A DNA stretch of 64,000 nucleotides from assembly GCA_015183035.1 (NCBI GenBank), contig JACZZP010000003.1:2232001-2296000 (forward strand), written 5' to 3'. This document shows, piece by piece, positions 21,252 through 33,600 of the stretch. The notes under the pieces are model-generated. The model had not been told where the DNA came from. It saw nothing but the letters and a program-made list of their open reading frames with translations, and did no database searches. Position 1 is the first letter of the stretch. Each line of letters begins with the position of its first letter. The translations under genes were made by a program, and so were the position numbers. Origin of the DNA: Meloidogyne chitwoodi. Its lineage: Eukaryota > Nematoda > Chromadorea > Rhabditida > Meloidogynidae.

Positions 21252-22977
21252 TTAATAATTATTTCCAATTTTACTTAATTTTTGTGAACTTGTAGCAAAC
21301 ATTGGAGAAACTACAGTTATTGTGTTCGTTCCTTTTATTATTCCACAAACTTTAGCCATTTTGTTTAAATTATGTTTAAATGCTTTTCTATATTCAGAAC
21401 TAAAAATTAATTTAATTTTAATATTTATTTTTTCTTTAAAAAACCTTGTAAAATAAAGTATAGCAGCATTTGAAACTGCCCCAATATTTAATAAAATTCC
21501 AGGAATAAATCCAAGTTGCCATAAAAATATAGGATCAAAGATTTTTTTATCATTAAGTTTAAAGAAAATTTGATAAGCTGAAAGGTTTATAATATAACCA
21601 CCAATTGATATAAACATAATACAAACAAGAGAACGAAGCAATCTAGTATTTGTTTCTTCACTAACTAAAATAAAAAATAATTAAAATTGTGAAAATTCAT
21701 TTTTCAGAATTTAAAAAATTTCCGGATAACATTTAAATTAAAAGGTTAATTCTGATTTTCCGGATAATATTTAAAAAATTAATTCTGATTTTCCGGATAA
21801 TATTTAAAAAATTAATTCTGATTTTCCGGATAATATTTAAAAAATTAATTCTGATTTTTCCGGATAATATTTAAAAGGTTAATTCTGATTTTTCCGGATA
21901 ATATTTAAAAGATTAATTCTGATTTTCCGGATAATATTTAAAAGGTTAATTCTGATTTTCCGGATAATATTTAAAAAATTAATTCTGATTTTCCGGATAA
22001 TATTTAAATGGTTAATTCTGATTTTCTGAATAATATTTAAAATGTTAATTCTGATTTTCCGGATAATATTTAAAAGATTAATTTTTATATTCCCCACACT
22101 GACTACCTTCTTTTTTGCAACGTATGATTGCCCATAATAAAATATAACAAAGTGCTGTCAATGAGTTAAAAATAGCAGAATATATATAATATTCTGTACC
22201 AACATCGCCCGAGAGTATTTCAGCAATAAATCCCGTTATTGGTCTTAAATAATTATTATAATTTCTGATTTTATTTTTAAATTTCTACATATTAGGATTA
22301 TTAATTGAATATTCAGTAACATAATAAATACCATAAAAACCACAAAAAATACAAAAAATTGTATGTAAACTTAAATAAGTACGTTTATGTTCCATACAAA
22401 TAGATTTATGTCTAAATAAAATTTTAAATTAATTTACATCTAAAAAAATAAAAATACAATAGTGGAATAGCAACAGCAAAAAGTCTGTCTAATGCTGCAC
22501 TAAACATTAAAGCCATACAAGTGTAAAGTCCAAAAATCATATGCTTCAAAAATTAATTTAAATTAATTATTTTAAAAAAATATATTTACAATCATTAATA
22601 AATTAGCAGCCAATAAAGGAATAAAATTTATTCCAGTAATAGCAATAATAAAAAATATAAAATGTCCAGATGCATGTAAAACTTCACAAAAACAAATTAA
22701 AGCCATTAAATAATTAGCTGATCCACGTAATGTTAAAGTTAATATTGTTATTATTATAACAAATAAATTTAATATTATACTAATTATTGATATAATAAAA
22801 AGTAAAGTTGCAGGTAAAATAATTTGCCAAGTTTGACCAGAATTGGAAAATGATTGGTAAAGCTTTAAATAAATAATTATTAATTTATTTTTATTAATTT
22901 AAACTTACAGGAGTGCCTAAATTTGGATTTACTTCAATTCCAAACAAATCATTGTTGCTTTGATTATTATTTAACAT
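21252..22977 (-). CDS. srsx-like seven-transmembrane chemoreceptor, copy 4
   Basis: Exons: 22909-22977, 22590-22862, 22458-22543, 22289-22411, 22107-22243, 21252-21664; 366 aa, in frame. The start, helices and tail follow copies 1 and 2. Exon 3 has ALDRLFAVAIPLL, a conservative change at the DR motif neighbourhood. The first part of exon 6 (FKLNDKKIFDPIF, IGAVSNAAILYF) is that of copy 2, whereas the tail (NKMAKVCG) and the whole 3' flank are those of copy 1. The gene therefore looks like a chimera made by gene conversion or unequal exchange. Intron 5 is the longest of the four because of the minisatellite. Confidence 0.86.
21720..22085. repeat. 33-34 bp minisatellite in copy 4 intron 5
   Basis: About eleven tandem units with core ATTCTGATTTTCCGGATAAT, the complement of the copy 2 array. 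Longer than the homologous array of copy 2. A 72-codon frame on the minus strand (NIIRKIRIN repeats) is the translated repeat and not a gene. Confidence 0.88.
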
Positions 22978-25900
22978 TTTTATTAATTTAAATAATTAAT
23001 TAATTTTAATTTTACTCTTTATAAGAAAATTAAATTAATTCTAATAAATGGAATAATTTCTTTGTTATTTTTAATAAGAAAAATATTACATATATTTTTA
23101 AAATTTGTTAACAATTTTAAATATACTGCCATTAGGAAGCAAAAATTAGAATAGCTTTTTAAATATAAGGAACTTATTTATTTATTTATTTATTTCCATT
23201 AAATTTACCATTGTTTAAATACTAATACAATTATACATATATTTATTTATTTTTTTTTTAGGTAAAATTAATTAAAAATAGAAAAAACTTTAAAAATACA
23301 AAAATGGAATTTAACGGAAGCTAACAAAATTATTATAGATTGCGTGATAAAAAATTACTAGAATTGAAAAAAATATACATACTAGTTAAAATAAAATGGT
23401 CTTTTTTAAATTTAATTTAATTATAATTATTATTAAAATATTATTGCTTTACCTACTTTATTTATTTTTATAAGTATATAATATATAATTAATTTTTTAA
23501 AATCAAAATTTTTTTTATTTAATCTACTATTCTTATAATTTAATAATTATTTTAATAAAGAAAATTTAATTTAATCTTTAAAATAAAATAAACATTAAAA
23601 ATATTAAAATTAAAAAAAGGTTTGCCAAAAAATTAAAATTTATTATTCTTGTTGGATGAGGTTGCCTTAATAGAAATATGTCTAAATATTTCTATTTTAA
23701 TATTAAAAATATATTTTTAAATTTATTTAATTTATTTTAGTAAAATTTCTAAATTTTACTAAAAAGAAAATATTTAAAATAAATAATTGTTTAATATTAT
23801 TAAAAAATGAATTTAATTACTTTAAAAATAAATTTTAAATCCCAATTGTTTAATTTGCTAAAAATATTTATAAAATTGTTTAAAAATTATTTTTCAAATT
23901 TTGATATTATTTAATAATTTTAAAATAATTATTTTTAAAAAAGCATCAAAATATCCCAAAAATAATAAATTGAAGTAAAAAAATAATTATAAGCTTATAA
24001 TTGCCTTAAATTAATTTTAAAAATCTATTTTTGTTTAAATATTGCTAGTTATAATAATTTTTCAATAAATCTAACATTATTTTAATAAAAATCAGATTCA
24101 GGAAACTTATTTTATTATTCCGGAAAAATATTTAAAAATCTAAATATTATGCGTTTTTCCTTCTTTTAAAATTCAGAATTTATGATTCCGGAAACTTATT
24201 TTATCTTTCCGGAAAAATCAGAATATTTAATCTACCATATTTATTTTAAAAATAAACACATTTAAAATATAAATTTATTTTTTATTCAACCTTATTTAAC
24301 TTTTAAATTTAAAAAAAAATTAAATTTTTATTTTCTTTTAGTTTTAAGTTTTTTTTATTATGTATTTAACATCAATAAAAGAATTGTTTTTTTTCTTGCT
24401 TAAAATTCAAGTAAATTAGTGGTATTTTGATGAAAATTTGTTAGCTATAGCATTCTGTGATGAATAGAAAATGAACATAAAAGGGCACATTTATTAAAAA
24501 AAAAAGAAAATAAATGTTTTATTGAAGAAAGCCTTATAAATTATACTACTGCATTTTCAATTGATAAATTGTTAAAAGACATACTTTAAAATTAAAAAAA
24601 AACTTTATTCATTAAATGTAAAAAATAAAATATTTTTTCTAAAAAAATTAAATAAAAAATGCATTTACATTATACCATCCTTCTTACTTTTATTTTAATT
24701 TTATCTTTATTTTACGTTACTTTATTTCAGAATTTTATAAATTTTTTAGCTTAAACATTTTAAAAATAATTTAAAAATTATTCTGATTTTTAATATTTTT
24801 GTATTTTTCTTTAGTTTTAAAATTCAGAATTTTGTGTCTTCTATGTGCTTTAAAAATTAGAAAAAATTTTAATATTCCATATATTATGCCCAATTATATC
24901 TAAGAAAAATTTTTTTACCAAAAAATTTAGATCTAATTATTATTTATTTAGCATTTTATAAAACAATTTTTTAAACAATAAATATAAAAATATATTTTGA
25001 ATTTATTTTTTTATTCCAATGTTTAAACACCTTTTTAATTTCCAAATCATCATCCAATCATTCCCTTCTATTTTTACCCGTTTTTACTTTTTTTAGCTTT
25101 TTCGAAAGTAAAATCATTGCAAGCATGATTAGGTACACCCGTTCCTTACTACTATGACGATGACATAATATTTTTATTTTTTATTTATTTTTTATTTATT
25201 TATTTTCTTCTATTTCTGTCAAAAGGTGAATAATTTTGTTAAAATAAAACGTTAAAAAATAAAATGAGATTTTTCATAATTTATAAAAAATCAGATTAAT
25301 GTTTTTTCTTTAATATTTTTTAGGAATTAAAAAAAATCTATAATTTAATATTAAAAATTAGTAATATAATATCAGAATATTGAATAATAATTCAAGTATT
25401 CTTTCCGGAAATTTATTTATTAGAACTAATTATTTAAATAGTATATTTTAAATATTTTTCCGGAAAGAATTATTTAACTTAAAATCAGAATTTATATAAA
25501 CTTATTTTTAATCTTTCCGGAAAAATCAGAATACATTAAATAACTATAAGAAACATATATATGTGTTTTTGTTTATACATAATATATTTAAAAATCAGAA
25601 TAAGTTGTTTTTTCTTCAGTTTTAAAAATCAGAATTTTGTGTTTTCTTAATATTAATAATGAAACTGTACCTCTACTTATATGTTTTTAATTCTGTATTT
25701 TTTCTTTACATTTTTCGCTACTAGTAAATCAAAATACATAATAAAAAACATATAATTTTCAACATAATAGGTATAATATTTGTATATATAATGTCGAGAA
25801 TATGCGCAGACAATTTCATAATAGAAAAAAATTAAATTGACTAGTTTGGTCTACCCATATTTATTTACTTTAGTTAATATTATTATATTAAATAATTTAA

Positions 25901-27331
25901 TATTTATTTAAAAAATCCTTTTTTATAAAAATATTCTTTTTTATCTCTCCCATTTGACAATTTAAATGTTTTTTTTTTAATTTTTTATAAATAAATTCCC
26001 AAGCAGCTTTAATGACACATTCGTTTGTGTAATATTTAAAGCTAATAAATATTTTATTTTATGCGATTTTTAATTAATTGATTTTATTTATACTAAATTT
26101 ATTAAAATTATTTTTTTTACAATTTTATTTTAATTTAATTAAATAAATATTTTATATATATTATTTACTATTTTAATATAAATTTTGTAAGGAATATTTT
26201 TTCAAAAATAAATAAAATTCTAAAAGCCAATTTTACATAAATTTTGCTATCAAATTTGCATAAAATTCTTTGCATTAACTCTAATGGAGACAAAAAATTC
26301 AAAATTAAGCAATTTAAATATTTTTATTTATTTTTTCCTTATTTTCTTGCCTTTTTCCTTTTTTTATTAGTCAAAAAATAATTTATAAATAAAATTTTTA
26401 TTTTCCTTAAAAAATAAAAATTTTAGACAATTTTTTTGATTTTAATCTAAGAAGCAGAATTACTTTATAAAATACAGAAAAAATCAGAATTTTAACTATT
26501 TTAAATAAATGTTTTAAACTAAATCAGAATTTTAGCAAACAAAAAAAAACCAGAAAAAAGTTTTAAAAAAATGTTTTTCTGATTTTAAAAATCAGAAAAA
26601 CTCATAAATTCACATTGTTCTTTTTTCTACTTTTATTCTCTAAATATTTTATTTTTTTTTTAATTACCTAATTAAAACATTAACTAGAAAATGCATAGAA
26701 TTATTATTTTTAAAATTTAAAATTTTTTCTAAATATTTTTTTTATTTTTTTACTATAAACAAAAATTCACATTATCTTTAAAAAAGAATTTATTTATTTT
26801 CTGCTCTTTGCTTTTATTTTCCTCAGAGAGCACTTTTTGGCATTTTTAGCCCCTTAGGGGCTTTTAGCTTTTTTTCTTCTAGTTTTGTCAAGATTGAAAA
26901 AATAAAAGAAAATAAAATTGGGGGTTGCATATATTCCTCCCTTTTACTCTTTTATTTTATTTTTATTCTTTCGTGTAAATTCTCTACTTCAAATCTTCTC
27001 TTTTCATGGACAATACTCTCAAAAGCCTTCCCTCCCCCTATTCTTGGGAAAATCCATAATTTTATTCATTTTTATGCTTTTTGTTTTATTTAAAATAATT
27101 TTTTAAGTTTTTAATTTTATTTTTTTTAATTTCTTTTTTATTAAAAAAATATTTTTAATTACATAATTTCTTCCATAAATTTATTGATTGCATAAAATAT
27201 TTTTTAATATAATTTTAAATTTTTTTTTAATAAATTATTAGCAAAATATAATAATAAATTCAAAAAAAAATAATTAAAAAAAACTGAAGCGTCCAAAACC
27301 CCAAAACACACAACAGGCCGCCAATTTGGCA
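22978..27331. other. Gene-free AT-rich region upstream of copy 4 and of the TIA-like gene
   Basis: 23300-24050 is a diverged direct repeat of 19680-20560, so copy 4 is flanked by long direct repeats. CCGGAAAAAT/AATCAGAAT units are scattered at 24110-24240 and 25380-25560. A small hairpin AGCCCC-TTA-GGGGCT lies at 26848-26862. No coding exon is recognised. The TIA-like frame is open a little upstream of its ATG and follows an ACAACAG acceptor-like site near 27315, so a 5' exon could lie here. Confidence 0.5.
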
Positions 27332-29903
27332 ATGGTAACTGCTAAAGATATAGAAGAAGAAGAAGAAGAAGAAAATAATTTAAATTTAATAAATAAAAAT
27401 AATAATCATTCAAATTCAAAATTAGCTAAAATAACTTTTGAACCATCATTTAATAATATTTTAACTAATTCTTTATTAAATGATAACACTTCTTCTTCTG
27501 CTAGTTCTTCTTCTGCTTCTTCAGGTTAAAAATTAATTACATATAATTTTTTAAAATAATTTTTAAATTTAATAAATAACCTAATTTTAAATTTTTAAAA
27601 ATTCTCAATTTTTTTTAAATAAATTAATTTAATTTTTACAGGCCGTCATATTCCAGAATACCAACAAAATCAGAACAAAAATTCATACAATTCTTCTAAT
27701 TCATCTTCTGAATTTCAGAATTTAATTAAACAATCTATACTTTTTGGACAAGTAAAAAAAATTTTTTTTAATATTTTTTAATGGCAAATGTTGACAAAAT
27801 AATTTGCCGAATTTATAAAAATTGCGTTTTTTTATTTATTTTTTAAAAATGGCAAATTTAATAATTTATGGCAATATTTGCTTCAATTATAAATAAAAAT
27901 TAAAAATTAGCAACAAAATCTAACACTTCCACAAACTGCAACAACTCCATTTTCATTTGCTTCATTAAATTACGGCCCTTTTGGATTACCCAGTTTTTCA
28001 CTTTCTCCTCAAGGGCATTCTCTGCTTCATTTTCCTCCACAACTACAACAACAACAAGAAATTGAACGCCAGCAAACAGCTATGCTAAGTCAACAAAAAC
28101 AGCAGAATTATGCTAATGCTGGTTTGGTTGCTACTCAAAGTGCTTATGAGGTAACTAATTTAAATAATAAAAACATTAACATGTTTTTATAAAATACAAA
28201 AACATTAACATGTTTTTATAAAATACAAAAACATTGTTTTTATAAATAAATAAACATTGTTTTATAAAATACAAAATAATTCTGCCATTTATGGCATTCT
28301 TTGCCATTTTTTATTTTATTTTTGCCATTTTTAGTAATAATATTTAGGGTTTGCCAATATTTTTAATGCCAAATACGGGTACTCTTTCACTTAATGCACT
28401 ACAACAAGCAACGGTTTTTAATAATTTTAAAATAATTAAAAAATTATTTTAATAAAATAGGAGTTCAAGACAATGGCTGCACTCCTTCAGCAACAACAAA
28501 ATTTAATTAAAATAGATACAAGCAGTAAATTTATTTAAAAATATATTTTTAAATAAATTAAAGAATTCATTTTTAACTTTTATTTTTAAGAGCATTTTCA
28601 TGTTTTTGTCGGTGATCTCTCTCAAGATGTGGATAATCACATTTTGAATGAAGCTTTTAGCAAATTTGGACAAGTCTCGTATGTTTTTAAATTTAAAAAT
28701 TAAATAAATTTAATTTAATTAGATTAATATTTTTTAGAGAAGCAAAAGTAATGAGAGATCCTCAATCAACAAAATCTCGATCATTTGGATTTGTTTCCTT
28801 TCCATCTAGAGAAGATGCAGAAAGGGCAATTGAGGAAATGAATGGTGTTCAGTTGGGCAGGTATTTTTTTAATTAATTTAAATAATAATTTTTAAATTTA
28901 ATTTAAAAATTATATTTTAGAAGAACGATAAGAACGGGGTGGGCAGTTAAAAAAAGTTCATCTGAACAAACAAAAACTGTTAGCTCAGAAGAAGAAAAGG
29001 AAGAGGTTATTTTAGGCTTAAATTAATTTTTAATAAATATTAAAATTTAAATAAATTAAATTTTAAATAAAATTAAAATTTAAAATATTTTACAGTATTC
29101 CACTTCAACTGCTACATTTGAATCAATTTACAATTCCTCAGAAGCAGATAATACAACAATATATTTGGGTGGTCTATCGAGTTCAGCAACAGAAGAACCT
29201 TTAAAAAAAGTTTTTAGTGAATTTGGAATAATTAAAGAAATTCGTCTTTTTACTTCTCAAAATTTTGGTTTTGTTGTTTTTTCTGATAAAACATCAGCTA
29301 CTAAAGCTATTTTGGCAATGCATGGAAAAGAATTAAATTTAGGTATTGTTGCAGGGAAATGCCGTTTACGTGTTAAATGGGGAAAGCCTATACAACAACA
29401 ACAAAATAATAATAATAATGGAGGGAATAATGTATGGAATAATGAGGCTAATAATAATTTGGTTAATTTTTTAAAATATGTACATTAGAGTCTGAACATT
29501 TTTATGATGTTCACTTGAGTCTGAGAATTTATTAAAATTTATTAAAAAATATCTAAATTTTTCATAGGTCTCAATCGCCTTAAACCAACAGAATTCTGCT
29601 GCAGCAGCAGCACTTATTTCACAACAGCAACAACAAATAGCACTAACTTCTGCTTTATTACAAGCACAACAACAACAAACAATATTTCAATCTCCAATGT
29701 TAATTGGAGGACAAACACCTATTTTTAATAATCAATCGGTAATTTTTAAAAAATAATAAAAAATAAAATTAAAAAAAAAATAGCATCAATTTCTTGCCCA
29801 AATAGCTGCACAACAACAACAACAAAATTTACAACAATCTGTAGCAAATAATACATTTATTAATTCAATAGCTTCAAATTGGCCCCAAACTCAACAATTT
29901 TAG
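27332..29903 (+). CDS. TIA-1/TIAR-like RNA-binding protein with two RRMs and Q-rich tails
   Basis: Eleven exons: 27332-27524, 27642-27751, 27911-28150, 28348-28413, 28461-28524, 28591-28678, 28738-28860, 28921-29005, 29096-29461, 29568-29738, 29784-29903; 541 aa. Residues 1-224 are low-complexity S/N/Q. The first RRM (about 225-302) starts [10 protein letters not shown] and has RNP1 RSFGFVSF and IRTGWAVKK, matching RRM2 of TIA-1. The second RRM (about 343-418) starts TIYLGGLSS with RNP1 QNFGFVVF and RVKWGK, matching RRM3. The C-terminus is polyQ/A. TIA proteins bind U-rich RNA, regulate splicing and translation, and assemble stress granules through Q-rich prion-like regions. A counterpart of TIA-1 RRM1 is missing; it may be lost or encoded in an unseen 5' exon. 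Confidence 0.88.
28165..28272. repeat. Short tandem repeat in TIA-like intron 3
   Basis: About three and a half copies of a unit close to ACATGTTTTTATAAAATACA with AAAACATT between. AT-rich, confined to the intron. Confidence 0.7.
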
Positions 29904-30624
29904 GAAAGAAAAAGTTTTAATGTTTAGTTATATATTTTAATTGTTCATTGCCCAATTAATTTTTTAAATATTTAAAAAATATAAAATTAATTGTTCATTG
30001 TTAGTTATTAATTTTTTGTGAAACTTTTTCAGTTAATATTATTTTTATTAATTTGCAATTAAGTTTCTTTGTTTAATTTTTAAGTTACACTTAAGTTTTA
30101 AGTTATAATACTATTTAAGTTTTCTGATTTTTACACTTAAGTTTCCGGAAAGAATTGAAAGTTTTCCTTTTAAATAAATTCTATTTAAGTTTTCAAGTTT
30201 TATGTTACACTTAAGTTTTCAATTACTTTGAACAATTAATTGTTTTTTTGTAAAATAATATTTAAATTTATATGCAAAATAAAAAAGCATTCCACTTTAA
30301 AAAAAAATCATGCTTTACTCTATTTTATATTTGATAAGTTTATTCCATAAAGCAAATAATAAATGTTTTTATTTTTATAATTTAAATGTTTTTATTTTTA
30401 TAATTAAAAATTCTGATTTTTAATTTTATTTATTTAATAAAACCAATCCAAATAGCTCATTCGATTCAGTGTTTCGAGCTCTTTCAAATGATACAAAATA
30501 CAGCGAAAATGATTAAGAGGAAATTTTTTTATCAAACTTTAAAATATTCCTTCCCCCCAAATTTTCTAAATTTTCAAACATTTTTTTCTCGAATACTATT
30601 ATAGTTTATGTTCAACTATTTAAT
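29904..30624. other. 3' flank of TIA-like gene and left border of satellite
   Basis: Holds repeats of TTAAGTTTTC and CCGGAAAGAATTGAAAG near 30140, duplicated near 35460 beyond the satellite. A segment at 30344-30450 is duplicated at 35042-35130. Near 30460-30500 lies CGAGCTCTTTCAAATGATA, related in reverse to 47715-47755. No gene is seen. Confidence 0.6.
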
Positions 30625-33600
30625 TTAAAAATTCATAAATCCTTCCAAACCAGATCAATTTTTCTAATTTTTTTTTTAAAAGAGATGTGAACAATTATTT
30701 GGAACATTATAAAAAAAATTTTTTAAAAATTTTAGGCCAAAATTCATTTTTGAAGGGCCAAAATGGCCAATTGAAATTTTGGCACTTTTTAATTTTAAAA
30801 AATTCATAAATCCTTCCAAACCAGATCAATTTTTCTAATTTTTTTTTTAAAAGATGTGAACAATTATTTGGAACATTATAAAAAAAATTTTTTAAAAATT
30901 TTAGGCCAAAATTCATTTTTGAAGGGCCAAAATGGCCAATTGAAATTTTGGCACTTTTTAATTTTAAAAAATTCATAAATCCTTCCAAACCAGATCAATT
31001 TTTCTAATTTTTTTTTTAAAAGATGTGAACAATTATTTGGAACATTATAAAAAAAATTTTTTAAAAATTTTAGGCCAAAATTCATTTTTGAAGGGCCAAA
31101 ATGGCCAATTGAAATTTTGGCACTTTTTAATTTTAAAAAATTCATAAATCCTTCCAAACCAGATCAATTTTTCTAATTTTTTTTTTAAAAGAGATGTGAA
31201 CAATTATTTGGAACATTATAAAAAAAATTTTTTAAAAATTTTAGGCCAAAATTCATTTTTGAAGGGCCAAAATGGCCAATTGAAATTTTGGCACTTTTTA
31301 ATTTTAAAAAATTCATAAATCCTTCCAAACCAGATCAATTTTTCTAATTTTTTTTTTAAAAGATGTGAACAATTATTTGGAACATTATAAAAAAAATTTT
31401 TTAAAAATTTTAGGCCAAAATTCATTTTTGAAGGGCCAAAATGGCCAATTGAAATTTTGGCACTTTTTAATTTTAAAAAATTCATAAATCCTTCCAAACC
31501 AGATCAATTTTTCTAATTTTTTTTTTTAAAAGATGTGAACAATTATTTGGAACATTATAAAAAAAATTTTTAAAAAATTTTAGGCCAAAATTCATTTTTG
31601 AAGGCCAAAATGGCCAATTGAAATTTTGGCACTTTTTAATTTTAAAAAATTCATAAATCCTTCCAAACCAGATCAATTTTTCTAATTTTTTTTTTAAAAG
31701 AGATGTGAACAATTATTTGGAACATTATAAAAAAAATTTTTTAAAAATTTTAGGCCAAAATTCATTTTTGAAGGGCCAAAATGGCCAATTGAAATTTTGG
31801 CACTTTTTAATTTTAAAAAATTCATAAATCCTTCCAAACCAGATCAATTTTTCTAATTTTTTTTTTTAAAAGATGTGAACAATTATTTGGAACATTATAA
31901 AAAAAATTTTTAAAAAATTTTAGGCCAAAATTCATTTTTGAAGGCCAAAATGGCCAATTGAAATTTTGGCACTTTTTAATTTTAAAAAATTCATAAATCC
32001 TTCCAAACCAGATCAATTTTTCTAATTTTTTTTTTAAAAGAGATGTGAACAATTATTTGGAACATTATAAAAAAAATTTTTTAAAAATTTTAGGCCAAAA
32101 TTCATTTTTGAAGGGCCAAAATGGCCAATTGAAATTTTGGCACTTTTTAATTTTAAAAAATTCATAAATCCTTCCAAACCAGATCAATTTTTCTAATTTT
32201 TTTTTTAAAAGATGTGAACAATTATTTGGAACATTATAAAAAAAATTTTTTAAAAATTTTAGGCCAAAATTCATTTTTGAAGGGCCAAAATGGCCAATTG
32301 AAATTTTGGCACTTTTTAATTTTAAAAAATTCATAAATCCTTCCAAACCAGATCAATTTTTCTAATTTTTTTTTAAAAAGATGTGAACAATTATTTGGAA
32401 CATTATAAAAAAAATTTTTTAAAAATTTTAGGCCAAAATTCATTTTTGAAGGGCCAAAATGGCCAATTGAAATTTTGGCACTTTTTAATTTTAAAAAATT
32501 CATAAATCCTTCCAAACCAGATCAATTTTTCTAATTTTTTTTTTAAAAGATGTGAACAATTATTTGGAACATTATAAAAAAAATTTTTTAAAAATTTTAG
32601 GCCAAAATTCATTTTTGAAGGGCCAAAATGGCCAATTGAAATTTTGGCACTTTTTAATTTTAAAAAATTCATAAATCCTTCCAAACCAGATCAATTTTTC
32701 TAATTTTTTTTTTAAAAGATGTGAACAATTATTTGGAACATTATAAAAAAAATTTTTTAAAAATTTTAGGCCAAAATTCATTTTTGAAGGGCCAAAATGG
32801 CCAATTGAAATTTTGGCACTTTTTAATTTTAAAAAATTCATAAATCCTTCCAAACCAGATCAATTTTTCTAATTTTTTTTTTAAAAGATGTGAACAATTA
32901 TTTGGAACATTATAAAAAAAATTTTTTTAAAATTTTAGGCCAAAATTCATTTTTGAAGGGCCAAAATGGCCAATTGAAATTTTGGCACTTTTTAATTTTA
33001 AAAAATTCATAAATCCTTCCAACCCAGATCAATTTTTCTAATTTTTTTTTTAAAAGATGTGAACAATTATTTGGAACATTATAAAAAAAATTTTTAAAAA
33101 ATTTTAGGCCAAAATTCATTTTTGAAGGGCCAAAATGGCCTATTGAAATTTTGGCACTTTTTAATTTTAAAAAATTCATAAATCATTCCAAACCAGATCA
33201 ATTTTTCTAATTTTTTTTTTAAAGATGTGAACAATTATTTGGAACATTATAAAAAAAATTTTTAAAAAATTTTAGGCCAAAATTCATTTTTGAAGGGCCA
33301 AAATGGCCCATTGAAATTTTGGCACTTTTTAATTTTAAAAAATTCATAAATCATTCCAAACCAGATCAATTTTTCTAATTTTTTTTTTAAAAGATGTGAA
33401 CAATTATTTGGAACATTATAAAAAAAATTTTTAAAAAATTTTAGGCCAAAATTCATTTTTGAAGGGCCAAAATGGCCCATTGAAATTTTGGCACTTTTTA
33501 ATTTTAAAAAATTCATAAATCCTTCCAAACCAGATCAATTTTTCTAATTTTTTTTTTTAAAAGATGTGAACAATTATTTGGAACATTATAAAAAAAATTT

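Noticed and set aside
13564..22106. Frames rich in NIIRKIRIN in chemoreceptor intron 5
   Set aside because: Translated CCGG minisatellite lying between defined splice sites.
26918..27106. 62-codon plus-strand frame upstream of the TIA-like gene
   Set aside because: Hydrophobic, AT/pyrimidine-driven; no phase-compatible splice to the downstream gene was found.
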